From contig JANXUF010000050.1 in NCBI GenBank assembly GCA_025356335.1, positions 62,001-126,000 on the forward strand: DNA of 64,000 nucleotides, given 5' to 3'. Within the stretch, counting starts at the first letter, position 1; every line of letters starts with the position of its first letter. Made by a program: the position numbers and the translations under genes. This document shows positions 52,560 to 61,500 of the stretch, piece after piece. Below the pieces are notes generated by a model, which was given only the letters and a program-made list of their open reading frames with translations, ran no database searches and had not been told where the DNA came from. This DNA comes from Actinomycetes bacterium (GTDB taxonomy: Bacteria; Actinomycetota; Acidimicrobiia; Acidimicrobiales; Ilumatobacteraceae).

Positions 52560-52600
52560 ATCGAGTAGCAGCCCGCCCCACGCTGCGAAGGAAATACTCG
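52560..52600 (+). repeat. Repeat family C, copy 2 (41 bp), after the XPB gene
   Basis: Same length and ends as copy 1 (37 of 41 identical), beginning 14 bases after the helicase stop in sense orientation, in the gap with convergent cofE. Confidence 0.8.
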
Positions 52601-52641
52601 TTCGGCCGTGCTACACCCCGGACGGGCACGTCTTCCTCGAG

Positions 52642-53355
52642 TTAGCGGAAGAGGTCTTCCTGGGGGTTGCGGACGAGTTCGGACATGCTGGACGATCGGA
52701 GCCATCGGGGGTCGATACCACGAACGATGGCCACGGGGATCCCCGACGACTTGCCCATCACCATTTCGGCGCCGGCGGCGATCTCGTCGGCAACGGCGAC
52801 TTCGGTCACCTGCATCGTCCGTCCGAGCGCGTCTTCGGTGCCGCGCAGATCGAGCACCCCGGCGATACCGGCCACTCCGATCGCCACGTCGGTCAGACCC
52901 TTGCGCCATGGCCGCCCGAAGGTGTCGCTGACGATCACGCCGACGTCGATGCCGAGACGGGCCTTGACGATGTCGCCGATGCGGCGGGCCGACCGGTCGC
53001 TGTCGATCGGCAACAGCGCCGCCCAGCCGGCTTCGACATTGGAGAGATCGACGCCACTGTTGGCGCACACGAAGCCGTGCGTCGTCTCGGTGATGATCAG
53101 ATCACCGCGGCGGCGCACGATCCGCACCGCTTCCTGCTCGACGAGTTTTTTGTGCGACAGCGGATTCGTCGGGTCGATCTGCACCATGCGGTTCTCGGCC
53201 TTCGACACGACCTTCTGCGTGACCACGAGTACGTCGCCGTCGTGCAGCTCGTCGTCGGTGCCCGGCGCGCACGCCGACACGATGATCTCGCCGAGTTGAT
53301 CGCCAGGACGGATCTCGCCGATCCCTTCGACGCCCCACATCGTCAGGCGGCTCAT
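52642..53355 (-). CDS. cofE: Coenzyme F420:L-glutamate ligase
   Basis: A 237-residue GTP-dependent ligase adding gamma-linked glutamates to F420-0. WGVEGIGEIRPGDQLGEII, DVLVVTQKVVSKAENR, ETTHGFVCANSGVDLSNVEAGW and VIVSDTFGRPWRKGLTDVAIG are CofE hallmarks. It corresponds only to the N-terminal domain of mycobacterial FbiB; the C-terminal FMN (nitroreductase-like) domain that reduces dehydro-F420-0 is absent, so that step must be carried elsewhere. ATG overlaps the cofD stop by four bases. Last gene of GT4-cofD-cofE. Confidence 0.94.
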   Translation of the reverse strand: MSRLTMWGVEGIGEIRPGDQLGEIIVSACAPGTDDELHDGDVLVVTQKVVSKAENRMVQIDPTNPLSHKKLVEQEAVRIVRRRGDLIITETTHGFVCANSGVDLSNVEAGWAALLPIDSDRSARRIGDIVKARLGIDVGVIVSDTFGRPWRKGLTDVAIGVAGIAGVLDLRGTEDALGRTMQVTEVAVADEIAAGAEMVMGKSSGIPVAIVRGIDPRWLRSSSMSELVRNPQEDLFR

Positions 53356-54305
53356 GCCGCTGCCGCCAACGTCGAACGAGCGAGATCAGCGGCGATCTCG
53401 GGAGTCGACATGATCGTGTCGGTGACGATGCAGCGCATCCCGAGCGACTCGATCGCCGGTGCCAGGTGCGCGTCGAGTTGATCGATGACGAGTGTCGAGC
53501 AGATCGGGGCGTACAGGCGGGCGACGCCGACGGCTGACGATTCGTAGCCGAGTTCGGTGAGCATCCTGTCGGCGGGCCCTTTCAAGGCTGCGCCGTTGAT
53601 GATCGGCGAGATCGCCACGACCGAGCTGCGCCGAGCGGTCAGCAACTCGTCGACCCCGGCCAACGACCTGATCGGACCGATCGAGACGAGCGGGTTGGAG
53701 GGAGCGATGACCACGACGGCGGCATCGAGCAGCGATCGGCGTGCTGCACCTGTCAGCACTGCGACATCGGCACCCGCAAACCGTACGGACGACACGGCGA
53801 CGCTGTGGCGCCGGCCGACGAAGTATTCCTGGAACGAAATCTCGCCCTCGCCGACGACCTCGACGCGGGTCTCGAGGCGCTCGTCGGTCATCGGCAACAA
53901 CCGAACCCCGAGGTTCCACGCCGCTGCGATTTCGCCCGTCACCTGGGTGAGCGAGGCACCTTCTGCGAGCCGCGCCGTGCGATACAAATGGGTCGCCAGG
54001 TCCCGATCACCGAGGTTGAACCAGGTCTCGCCTGCCCGCGAAGCTGCGGGCCGAACGGCCGCGAAACGTGACAGGTTGGCCATCGCCGTCCACGTCTCGT
54101 CGACCAGACCCCAGCCACGTTGCGGATCGATCGCCCCGGCAAGCGTGTAAGTGATCGTGTCGATGTCCGGACTGATCGACAGACCGTGCATCACCACGTC
54201 ATCGCCGGTGTTGATCACCGCGGTGATGTCGTGCGGATCGACGATCGATTGCAGGCCACGAAGGAATCGGGCGGCGCCGACTCCGCCACAAATTACTGAG
54301 ATCAC
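53352..54305 (-). CDS. cofD: 2-phospho-L-lactate (or phosphoenolpyruvate) transferase
   Basis: A 317-residue enzyme (FbiA in mycobacteria) that joins the activated phospho-acid to the Fo deazaflavin. VISVICGGVGAARFLRGLQ, NTGDDVVMHGLSISPDIDTITYTLAG, FNLGDRDLATHLYRT and VIAPSNPLVSIGPI are conserved. The start is GTG 54305, overlapping the stop of the GT4 gene (GTGA); an Arg/Asp-rich extension to 54365 is a shadow. It is translationally coupled both upstream and downstream. Fo synthase and the guanylyltransferase (cofC/fbiD) are not in the window. Confidence 0.94.
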   Translation of the reverse strand: MISVICGGVGAARFLRGLQSIVDPHDITAVINTGDDVVMHGLSISPDIDTITYTLAGAIDPQRGWGLVDETWTAMANLSRFAAVRPAASRAGETWFNLGDRDLATHLYRTARLAEGASLTQVTGEIAAAWNLGVRLLPMTDERLETRVEVVGEGEISFQEYFVGRRHSVAVSSVRFAGADVAVLTGAARRSLLDAAVVVIAPSNPLVSIGPIRSLAGVDELLTARRSSVVAISPIINGAALKGPADRMLTELGYESSAVGVARLYAPICSTLVIDQLDAHLAPAIESLGMRCIVTDTIMSTPEIAADLARSTLAAAA

Positions 54306-55399
54306 GGCGTCTCCTCGATCATCGATTCGTACAACGCTGACAAACGCGTCGCCGTAGTGTGCCAATCGAACTGGTCGGCTCGCACCTTGCCGGCGACGAT
54401 CATCCGTTGCCGTGCGTCTGGATCGTCGAGCACACTGATGATCGCGGCAGCGAGGGCACCGGCGTCTGCGGGATCGACGAGCACCGCTGCGTCGCCGGCG
54501 ACTTCCGGAATCGAGCCGGCGGTCGAAGCAACGACGGGAACGCCGGCGTGCATCGCCTCGAGGATCGGGAAACCGAAACCCTCATCGAGCGACGGATAGG
54601 CCAGGACCAGAGCGTGATGCAGCAGCCACGACTTTGCGGACTCGGTGATCCTGCCGGTGAAGGAGACCTTGGAGGCGGCGTCATTGCCGAGCACGGCCAT
54701 CGCCTCGACGATCGCTGCGGCGTCGTTTCCCTCGCTTCCGGCGATCACGAGATCGATATCCGGGTCATGGCCGTGAATATCGGCAAAGGCGCGGATCAGT
54801 GTCGGCACGTTCTTGCGCTGCTCGAGCGTGCCGAGGCTGAGGATGAACCGTTTCCCTGCGAGGTGGGGGATCGGTGCTCGCTGATTTGCAGAGGGCGGGT
54901 CGACGGCGACGGTGCCGAGGGCGATGACTTCGACCCGTCGGGGTGCGAGCAACTCGACGACCTGGTGGGCGGTTGCTTGAGAGCTGACATGCACGACGGC
55001 CCCGTCTGCGACGTTGCGTCGCAAGACATTCGCCGCCCTGGCGACGTCGCCGTGGACACCGTCGGGGTGCTGCAGGAACCAGCAGTCGTAGATCGACACG
55101 AGACGTGGACACTTCGACGGCGGGACGACGTAGTTCGTGCCGTGGATCAGATCAGGGTGTCCGAGCGCACCGTCGACGTGCGGACGTGAGGCGTGACTCC
55201 ACCATCGATGGGCGAGCGAGGCCGGCAACGACAGCCGGCGTACGCCGGCTGCCAACTCGGCCCGGAAGCTGACGACATACGGAATCAGTTCCGGAGGATT
55301 TCCGATCGCCCGCAGGGCGTCGACGGTGTACTCGACAGCGGTCCCGACGCCGGTTCTCTGCCCGTGCAGCGGTCCGACATCGATGGCTACGACGGGCAT
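54302..55399 (-). CDS. GT4 glycosyltransferase coupled to cofDE
   Basis: A 365-residue GT-B enzyme. VVAIDVGPLHGQRTGVGTAVEYTVDAL is the N-terminal loop; FILSLGTLEQRKNVPTLIRAF and ALVLAYPSLDEGFGFPILEAMHAGVPVVAST form the donor site. It resembles mannosyltransferases acting on surface glycans. It heads the operon with cofD (four-base overlap) and cofE, an unexpected link between glycan assembly and F420. It is divergent from GDP-mannose dehydratase. TACCGT eight bases upstream supports the start. Confidence 0.88.
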   Translation of the reverse strand: MPVVAIDVGPLHGQRTGVGTAVEYTVDALRAIGNPPELIPYVVSFRAELAAGVRRLSLPASLAHRWWSHASRPHVDGALGHPDLIHGTNYVVPPSKCPRLVSIYDCWFLQHPDGVHGDVARAANVLRRNVADGAVVHVSSQATAHQVVELLAPRRVEVIALGTVAVDPPSANQRAPIPHLAGKRFILSLGTLEQRKNVPTLIRAFADIHGHDPDIDLVIAGSEGNDAAAIVEAMAVLGNDAASKVSFTGRITESAKSWLLHHALVLAYPSLDEGFGFPILEAMHAGVPVVASTAGSIPEVAGDAAVLVDPADAGALAAAIISVLDDPDARQRMIVAGKVRADQFDWHTTATRLSALYESMIEETP

Positions 55400-55407
55400 G
55401 GCCTCTG

Positions 55408-55413
55408 ACGGTA
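55408..55413 (-). promoter_or_regulatory. -10 element (TACCGT) of the GT4-cofD-cofE operon
   Basis: TACCGT on the minus strand, eight bases before ATG 55399. The left arm of the 55429-55531 inverted repeat falls about where a -35 would sit. Confidence 0.4.
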
Positions 55414-55428
55414 GCGGTGTCTGTGGCG

Positions 55429-55531
55429 TAGCAGGGTGCTGTAATTCACCAGCCGGCTCTGCGGCATGCCTCGGCGACCCGGGCGTCGGCGCGACAACTG
55501 CGGCCGGGATGCCAATTTCAGCACCCTGCTA
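55429..55531. promoter_or_regulatory. Pair of inverted 18-bp sites in a divergent promoter region
   Basis: TAGCAGGGTGCTGTAATT starts at 55429; its inverse, with one mismatch, ends at 55531. The perfect part is 12 bases. One arm overlaps the expected -35 zone of the GT4-cofDE promoter, the other overlaps a TAGAGT hexamer (55530-55535) for GDP-mannose dehydratase. This fits binding sites of one regulator. Confidence 0.55.
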
Positions 55532-55565
55532 GAGTGGCGCTTTGCTGTTTTGAAAGGACTGCCGA

Positions 55566-56561
55566 ATGCCCCGTGCCCTCGTAACCGGAATAACTGGCCA
55601 GGATGGCCAGCACCTCGCGGAGTTCCTGCACTCCAAGGGTTACGACATCTATGGCATCGTCAAGGGCCAGAACAACCCGAAGTCGGAATCGCTCCGCAAC
55701 GAGTTCCCGTACGTCGAGTTGATCCCCGGTGATCTCGCCGATCTCCCTTCGCTGATCAGCGCCGTCGAATACGTCAAGCCGGACGAGGTCTACAACCTGG
55801 CAGCGATCTCGTTCGTGGCGATGAGCTTCAATCAGGCGGAACTGACCGCCAACCTCACCGGCCTCGGTGTGCTGCGGATGCTCGAAGCCGTTCGCATCGT
55901 CGGCGGCAGCCAGAACAACCCGATGCGCTTCTACCAGGCGAGTTCTTCGGAGATGTTCGGCAAGGTCCGTGAGACACCGCAGACCGAAATGACGCCATTC
56001 CACCCACGTTCGCCGTATGGCTGCGCCAAGGTCTTCGGCCACGACATCGTCGTCAACTACCGCGAGAGCTACAACCTGTTCGCCTGTAGCGGGATCCTCT
56101 TCAACCACGAGGGCCCTCGACGCGGCCTCGAGTTCGTCACCCGGAAGGTGACCAACACCGCTGCCAGGATCAAGCTCGGCCTGCAGAAGGAATTGGTCAT
56201 GGGTACCCTCGACACCAAGCGCGACTGGGGATACGCCGGTGACTACGTCAAGGCGATGTGGCTGATGCTGCAGCAGGACGCGCCAGACGACTACGTCGTC
56301 GCGACCGGCGAGACGCATACGATCGAGGAGATGGTGCAACTGGCGTTCTCCTACGTCGGCATCGACGACTGGCAGCAGTACGTCAGCCAGGACCCACGAT
56401 TCCTGCGCCCGTCAGAAGTCGATCTGCTGATCGGCGACGCCTCCAAGGCGCACGCCAAGCTCGGCTGGAAGCCGGAGGTCGACTTCCCGACGCTCATCAA
56501 GATGATGGTCGATCATGACCTCACGTGGGAAGCCGGCAAGGCAGGCATCGCCCTACCCTGA
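55566..56561 (+). CDS. gmd: GDP-mannose 4,6-dehydratase
   Basis: A 331-residue extended SDR that makes GDP-4-keto-6-deoxymannose. [21 protein letters not shown] is the NADP motif with the DGQHL/SYL variant typical of [37 protein letters not shown] (Ser-Glu), [17 protein letters not shown] (Tyr-Lys) and [18 protein letters not shown] are complete. GAAAGGA eight bases before ATG is a strong ribosome site. With the GDP-L-fucose synthase at 41290 it gives a full GDP-fucose branch; alternatively GDP-rhamnose could be made if a reductase exists elsewhere. Confidence 0.94.
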   Translation: MPRALVTGITGQDGQHLAEFLHSKGYDIYGIVKGQNNPKSESLRNEFPYVELIPGDLADLPSLISAVEYVKPDEVYNLAAISFVAMSFNQAELTANLTGLGVLRMLEAVRIVGGSQNNPMRFYQASSSEMFGKVRETPQTEMTPFHPRSPYGCAKVFGHDIVVNYRESYNLFACSGILFNHEGPRRGLEFVTRKVTNTAARIKLGLQKELVMGTLDTKRDWGYAGDYVKAMWLMLQQDAPDDYVVATGETHTIEEMVQLAFSYVGIDDWQQYVSQDPRFLRPSEVDLLIGDASKAHAKLGWKPEVDFPTLIKMMVDHDLTWEAGKAGIALP

Positions 56562-56634
56562 CTCGCGACGAACATCGGTCAGCGGCCCCCGCCACGCATT
56601 GGCATCGCCGCCTGCGCCGCCGGGCGACGTGCGG

Positions 56635-58005
56635 TTATGACTCGACGGGGAAGTCGAGGGCTGCTTCGACGATCAATGCCCGATCGAACTCTGCGCCACT
56701 CGCGAGCTTCGATCGCAGTGCCAGCAGGAACGAGACCATCGCTGCTCCGGAGCCGATCAGCAGGCTGATCTCGACGCGGTGCACGACTGCTTCGTTGCGT
56801 TGCACCAGCAGTGCGACGATGAAGCTCACCATTCCGACGGTCCATCCGAGAGCGACAAGTGCATGGCCGTGCAGGGCGATGACGGCTTGGGCGGCGGCCA
56901 ACGCCACCATGTACAGCGCACTGCCGAACGCCAGGATGGCGAGCGTCTGACGGCTGAGCACGGCTTTGAAGAGGTGTTCCATGACGAACGGGCCGAGCAC
57001 GAACGCACCGATCGTGCCGGCAGCGCCGACGAGGATGACGAGGCCCATCAGCCGTTTGAATCCACGGCGGAACTCGAACATTTCGCCGGACGTCGCCAGG
57101 CGGGCGAGGCGCGGCAGCAGTGCAGCCTGCACGGCTTGGAACATGAACAGCGGGATCCGGGCGAGGATCACGCCCTTGCCGAAGAACGTCTTCAGTTGGT
57201 GGCCTGACGTGTCCTTCGAGGCAAGCACGTTGATGGCGATCGGGCCGGCGTTGACCAGTGCCGCCGCCATCAGCGAACCGAGCAACAGCCAGCCGAGATT
57301 GGGTGTCACCTCTTTCCAGGAGGCCGGCGGGCCGTCGTCGAGCTTGAGTTGGCCGCGGGTGGCGATATAGATGACGCCGAGCAGGGGGGCGAGGGCGACA
57401 GCGAAACCGAACGCTCCGACCGACTTGATGCCGACGATGCTCAAGGCGATGCAGGCAACGATGCGAACGGCTCCGTCGCCGCCGATGACGACGGCGTAGG
57501 ACTGGAACCGGCCGACGCCTGAACAGATCCCGCGGCTGAGGTGGACCGGTGCGTACGACGCCACGGCGAGGACCAGGGCGATGACCATGATCCAACTGCG
57601 GTCGAAGTAGGAATGCGCAAGCCACGAACCTGCAGCGAGGGTGGCGATGACGACGACGCCCGCAAGGCAGGCGCCCAGTAGCACCACCTTGCGCAGTAAT
57701 GGACGACCGCCCTGGCCGAGCGCCCTGCGGGCCGACAATGCCCGTCCGAGTTCCTGCTCGAGCGGCAGGAACAGTCCTGGCGCCAGTGCGAAAGTCGTGA
57801 ACCACAGCGCCGTGATCTGGCTGGTACCGCGGTCATCGAGCGCTGAGCCGACGATGCGCAGGAAGAGCACACTGCCGATGCCGGAGAGGATGAGGCCGAT
57901 ACCGACGGACAGCGTTCCGTCCGGCAGCGACAACCGCGCCGTGAGGGACTTCTTGTCTCCTGATGCAGCCGGAGGGGGAGGAGCAGCGATGTTCGTCAAG
58001 CGCAC
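56635..58005 (-). CDS. Polysaccharide flippase-like (Wzx/MOP superfamily) membrane protein
   Basis: A 456-residue protein with about twelve to fourteen helices, similar to polysaccharide transport proteins that flip lipid-linked oligosaccharides. GIGLILSGIGSVLFLRIVGSALDDRGTSQI opens the transmembrane part; LARLATSGEMFEFRRGFKRLMGLVILVGAAGT is a typical loop. It probably exports the glycan built by the neighbouring transferases. The first codon is GTG 58005, but it sits in a strong dyad, and TTG 57999 lies eight bases after TAACCT, so the true start may be the TTG. Confidence 0.82.
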   Translation of the reverse strand: MRLTNIAAPPPPAASGDKKSLTARLSLPDGTLSVGIGLILSGIGSVLFLRIVGSALDDRGTSQITALWFTTFALAPGLFLPLEQELGRALSARRALGQGGRPLLRKVVLLGACLAGVVVIATLAAGSWLAHSYFDRSWIMVIALVLAVASYAPVHLSRGICSGVGRFQSYAVVIGGDGAVRIVACIALSIVGIKSVGAFGFAVALAPLLGVIYIATRGQLKLDDGPPASWKEVTPNLGWLLLGSLMAAALVNAGPIAINVLASKDTSGHQLKTFFGKGVILARIPLFMFQAVQAALLPRLARLATSGEMFEFRRGFKRLMGLVILVGAAGTIGAFVLGPFVMEHLFKAVLSRQTLAILAFGSALYMVALAAAQAVIALHGHALVALGWTVGMVSFIVALLVQRNEAVVHRVEISLLIGSGAAMVSFLLALRSKLASGAEFDRALIVEAALDFPVES

Positions 58006-58029
58006 CGAGGTTATCGCTCGGTGCGCTTG
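57997..58029. terminator. 13-bp perfect inverted repeat over the flippase start
   Basis: CAAGCGCACCGAG and CTCGGTGCGCTTG surround a seven-base loop. It begins 19 bases after the stop of the coiled-coil gene (minus strand), a normal terminator distance. It also overlaps the flippase start codon and contains a TAACCT hexamer in its centre, so operator or attenuator roles are possible. Confidence 0.6.
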
Positions 58030-58048
58030 CTGTGAACCTGTCGAACGA

Positions 58049-58432
58049 TCAGGCAGCCTTGGTCAGCAGGTCGACGACCTGCTTGCCCGTCGTCTTGGCG
58101 GAGTCGTACGCCTTGTCGAGCAGCTTTTCTGCAGGCTCCGGCAGGCGAGTCTTGATTTGCTCCATCACCTGGTCGAGTTTGGCCTCGACACCAGCGAAGC
58201 GGCTCTCGACGGTGCCGAATTTCGTCTCGAACTGCGTCTCGAGCGAGCCGAAGCGCTTGATCATCTCGTGGCGGCGAACCTGCAACTGCTGGACGGCGAG
58301 CACGCCGAGGCCGACGGTGACATAGAACGCATCCGTCGCCAGCGACGTCAGCTTGGCGGTATCGATCTGCGGCATGTCGAATGCCGGGACGTCGACGGTG
58401 GGGAGGGTGAAGGGGAGTTTGAACGAGGTCAT
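58049..58432 (-). CDS. Small helical (coiled-coil) protein of unknown function
   Basis: A 127-residue protein. After a Pro/Val/Asp-rich start (FTLPTVDVPAFDMPQIDTAKL), a hydrophobic amphipathic helix (AFYVTVGLGVLAVQQLQ) may touch the membrane. Residues 58-95 have heptad-like leucine, phenylalanine and valine spacing (FGSLETQFETKFGTVESRF), and the C terminus is Lys/Asp-rich. The plan resembles phasin-like or surface-adhesin small helical proteins, but no family can be named. ATG 58432 is chosen over 58471 by promoter position: TATCAT six bases upstream with TTGCAA 17 bases further. Confidence 0.65.
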   Translation of the reverse strand: MTSFKLPFTLPTVDVPAFDMPQIDTAKLTSLATDAFYVTVGLGVLAVQQLQVRRHEMIKRFGSLETQFETKFGTVESRFAGVEAKLDQVMEQIKTRLPEPAEKLLDKAYDSAKTTGKQVVDLLTKAA

Positions 58433-58438
58433 ACCCTC

Positions 58439-58467
58439 ATGATAACGACGAGTGCTAACTATTGCAA
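58439..58467 (-). promoter_or_regulatory. Promoter of the coiled-coil gene: TTGCAA-17-TATCAT
   Basis: On the minus strand TTGCAA (58467-58462) and TATCAT (58444-58439) are spaced by 17 bases, and the -10 ends six bases before ATG. This is the best complete sigma-70-like promoter with a leaderless layout in the window. Confidence 0.6.
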
Positions 58468-58533
58468 GCACTACGTATGCAAAAAGAGTATGACGAGTTC
58501 GTTACGAAATCTGGCGCTAGTCTCGTCTCTCCG

Positions 58534-61500
58534 ATGGATGAGTCGCCGATAGCTGCGCCACCGGTCGTGGCCGTCGTGGTAACTCACGACCCAGGGCCCT
58601 GGTTCGACGACGTCCTCGCAGGGCTGGCTCGCCAGGACTATCCGAACCTCGAGACGATGTTCCTGGTCACCGGTGACGGTGTGTCGAGCGAACGGATCCG
58701 CGCCGTTCTTCCCCACGCTCACGTCCGTGTCGTCCCCGGCAACCACGGATTCGGTCCGACAGCCAACGCCGCACTGCATCTGATCGAAGGCAGTGGGCTG
58801 TTCTGCTTCTTGCACGACGACGTCGCCCTTGGCTCGAGCACGATCACGCTGCTCGTCGAGGAGCTGTACCGCTCGAACGCCGGAATCGTCGGGCCGAAAC
58901 TCGTCGAGTGGGACAACCCGCTCGTGCTGCAACACGTCGGGCTCGGCGTGGACCGCTTCGGCGAGGTCGACAGCGCCCTCGATCCCGGTGAAGTCGATCA
59001 GGAACAGCACGACGCAGTGCAGGACGTTTTCTGCGTCCCGAGCGCCTGCTTGATGGTGCGAGCCGATCTCTTCCGCGAACTCGGCGGCTTCAACAAGGCA
59101 ATCGAGTATCAGGGCGACGACCTCGATCTGTGCTGGCGCGCCCATTTGAGCGGCGCCCGTGTGCTCGTCGTCCCGACCGCCAGGGTGCGCCACCGCGAGG
59201 CGCTCGCCGAACGCCGCCCCGATATCGGGGAGTTCGCACCCGCTGCGCGTAACCGGCTGTTCACCGTCGCCACGATGACCGGCGCACTGCGGCTGCCGAC
59301 GCTGCTCATCGAGATACTCCTCCTTTCGCTGTTCGAGACGATCATCGGTCTGTTCACCGGGCGGCTCCGTCAAGGACTCGCCTCGCTGCGGGCCATCGTC
59401 ACACTGCCGATCCGCCTTCCGGCGATTCTCTCCAGGCGTCGCGAAGTCAAGCCGCTCCGACTCGTTCCCGACAACGAGGTCGTCGGGCTGCAGATCCGCG
59501 GCAGCGCCAGGCTCTCGTCGTTCCGGCGTCATCGTCAGCGCGCCGCTGCCAACAAGCAGAACAACAACCCGCTGCGCCGGCGCGGCAGTCTGATCCGTAC
59601 CGGAACGGTGCTCCGCACGGTGATCGTGCTGCTCGCCATCCTCGGTTCTCGATCGATCATCATCAAGGGCCTGCCGGTCGTCGGTCAGTTCGTCCCGTTG
59701 CAGGCACCGAGGGCCGCGTTGCGCGCCTATCTCAGCGGCTGGAACATCCAGGGATTCGGCAGTGCTTCCGCCTCGCCGTCCGCGGTCGGCATGCTCGGCC
59801 TTGCAGGGTTCGCTGTCTTCGGCAAGGTCGCCTTCCTGCGGACGCTGCTGATCGTGCTGCCGGTCATCGTCGGCTACTTCGGCATGTGGCGTCTGGCCGA
59901 CGTCGTCCCCTCGAGCAGGGCACGAGCCGTTGCCTTCATCGTCTACGCAGCGGTGCCGCTGCCGTACACGGCGATCGCCGCTGGACGTTGGAACGTGCTC
60001 GCCGCCTATGCGGCGATGCCGTGGGTCATCGATCTGCTGCGGCGCATCAGCGGGCTCGCAGCGTCGGCGGACCTCGCCAGGGTAGACACTTCCGTTGCTG
60101 ATGTCGTCGCACGCGTCACCGGTCTCGAGCGGGCGCGCCTGACCGTTGCGCTGGCCGTCATCACGGCGATCGTGACTGCGTTCGCGCCGTCCTTCGCCTT
60201 GATCGTCGTTGCCGTCGCCGTGGTGTTGGCCATCGCCACGCTCTGTGCCGGGGGAGCAAGGTCGACGTTGGTCGGGGTTGCCGCGGCGATCTCCGCACTG
60301 TTCATCGTCTTCGTGCTGCATCTGCCATGGTCTGCGACTCTGCTTCGCGCCGGCAGTTGGAACGACGTCATCCGCGGCGGTCTCGGTGCCGACGCTCACC
60401 TCGGGCTGACGCGGGTCGCAGCGTTCGGACTCGGTCGCAACACACTCGGCCTCTTGGCGCTCGCCCTCTATGCCCCTGTCGTCATCGCCCCGTTGATCGG
60501 TCGCGGCTGGCGTCTCACCTGGGCATCCCGCGGCGCGGTGATGGCGGTGACGTTCGCGGCGTTGGCGGTACTCGACGACGGCGGCCATCTACCGTTCCGA
60601 TTGCCTGAGGCCGGACTGCTGCTCGCTCCTGCGGCATGCGGTATCGCCCTGGCCGCAGCTGCGGCGACCGCCTCGCTCGAACTCGATGTCCGCGGCGCCC
60701 GATTCGGTTGGCGTCAGCCGCTCGGCATCGTCGTCACCCTCGGTGTCGCTGCCGGTTTGCTGCCGTCGCTGATCGCCGCCTTCAACGGCACGTGGTTTGC
60801 CGAGCGCAGCACGACCGGCTATCTGCGCCAACTGCCGGCCGCCTCGGTCGACGGCGACTATCGCACACTGTTCCTCGGCGACCCTCGCCTGCTCCCGGCG
60901 CCGAGTCACCGGACCGTCGGCGGTATTTCCTACGCAGTCGTCAACGACGGGCCGATGGTGGCAGCCGACCAGTTCCTTGCGCCGACGACCGGCGGCGACA
61001 CGCTGGTCAGTGAGGCACTCGGCCTGATGCGCGACGCTCGAAGCCAACGCGCCGGACGGCTACTTGCTCCGCTCGGCATTCGCTACGTGGTCATTCCCGT
61101 CAACGATCACACCGATTCTGCCGCCGGCACCACCGTGTCGCAGCTGGCACCGGGTCTGCTCGATGCGATGACGGCGCAGCTCGACTTCCGAGTCGTCGGC
61201 AGCACCGACGAGGTCAGGGTGTTCGAGAACAGGGCGTGGCTGCCGGTGACGGCGACACTCGACGCAACGGCAGCGGGACGAAGCGACCAGGCGGGCCTCG
61301 CAGCACTCGTCGGCGAGTCGTCGGGAACCGGAACCGCAGCGTTCGTCGATGCCACCGCCGGGAAACCGGCGACGGCGACGTTGCCGCCGGGAACGCTGCT
61401 GTTTTCGACCTCCGATTCCCCCAACTGGCATCTGACGGTCGCCGGCGTCGATGTGCCACACCGGGGAGCGTATGGATGGGCGATGGCGTTCGATGTCACC

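Noticed and set aside
41290..55399. The glycosyltransferase-rich region considered as a recently acquired island
   Set aside because: Base composition, codon use and promoter style match the rest of the window, and there is no integrase, tRNA or flanking repeat.
58450..58458. GAGTGCTAA resembles one half of the CIRCE (HrcA) operator
   Set aside because: The other half, TTAGCACTC at nine-base spacing, is absent, and no chaperone gene follows.
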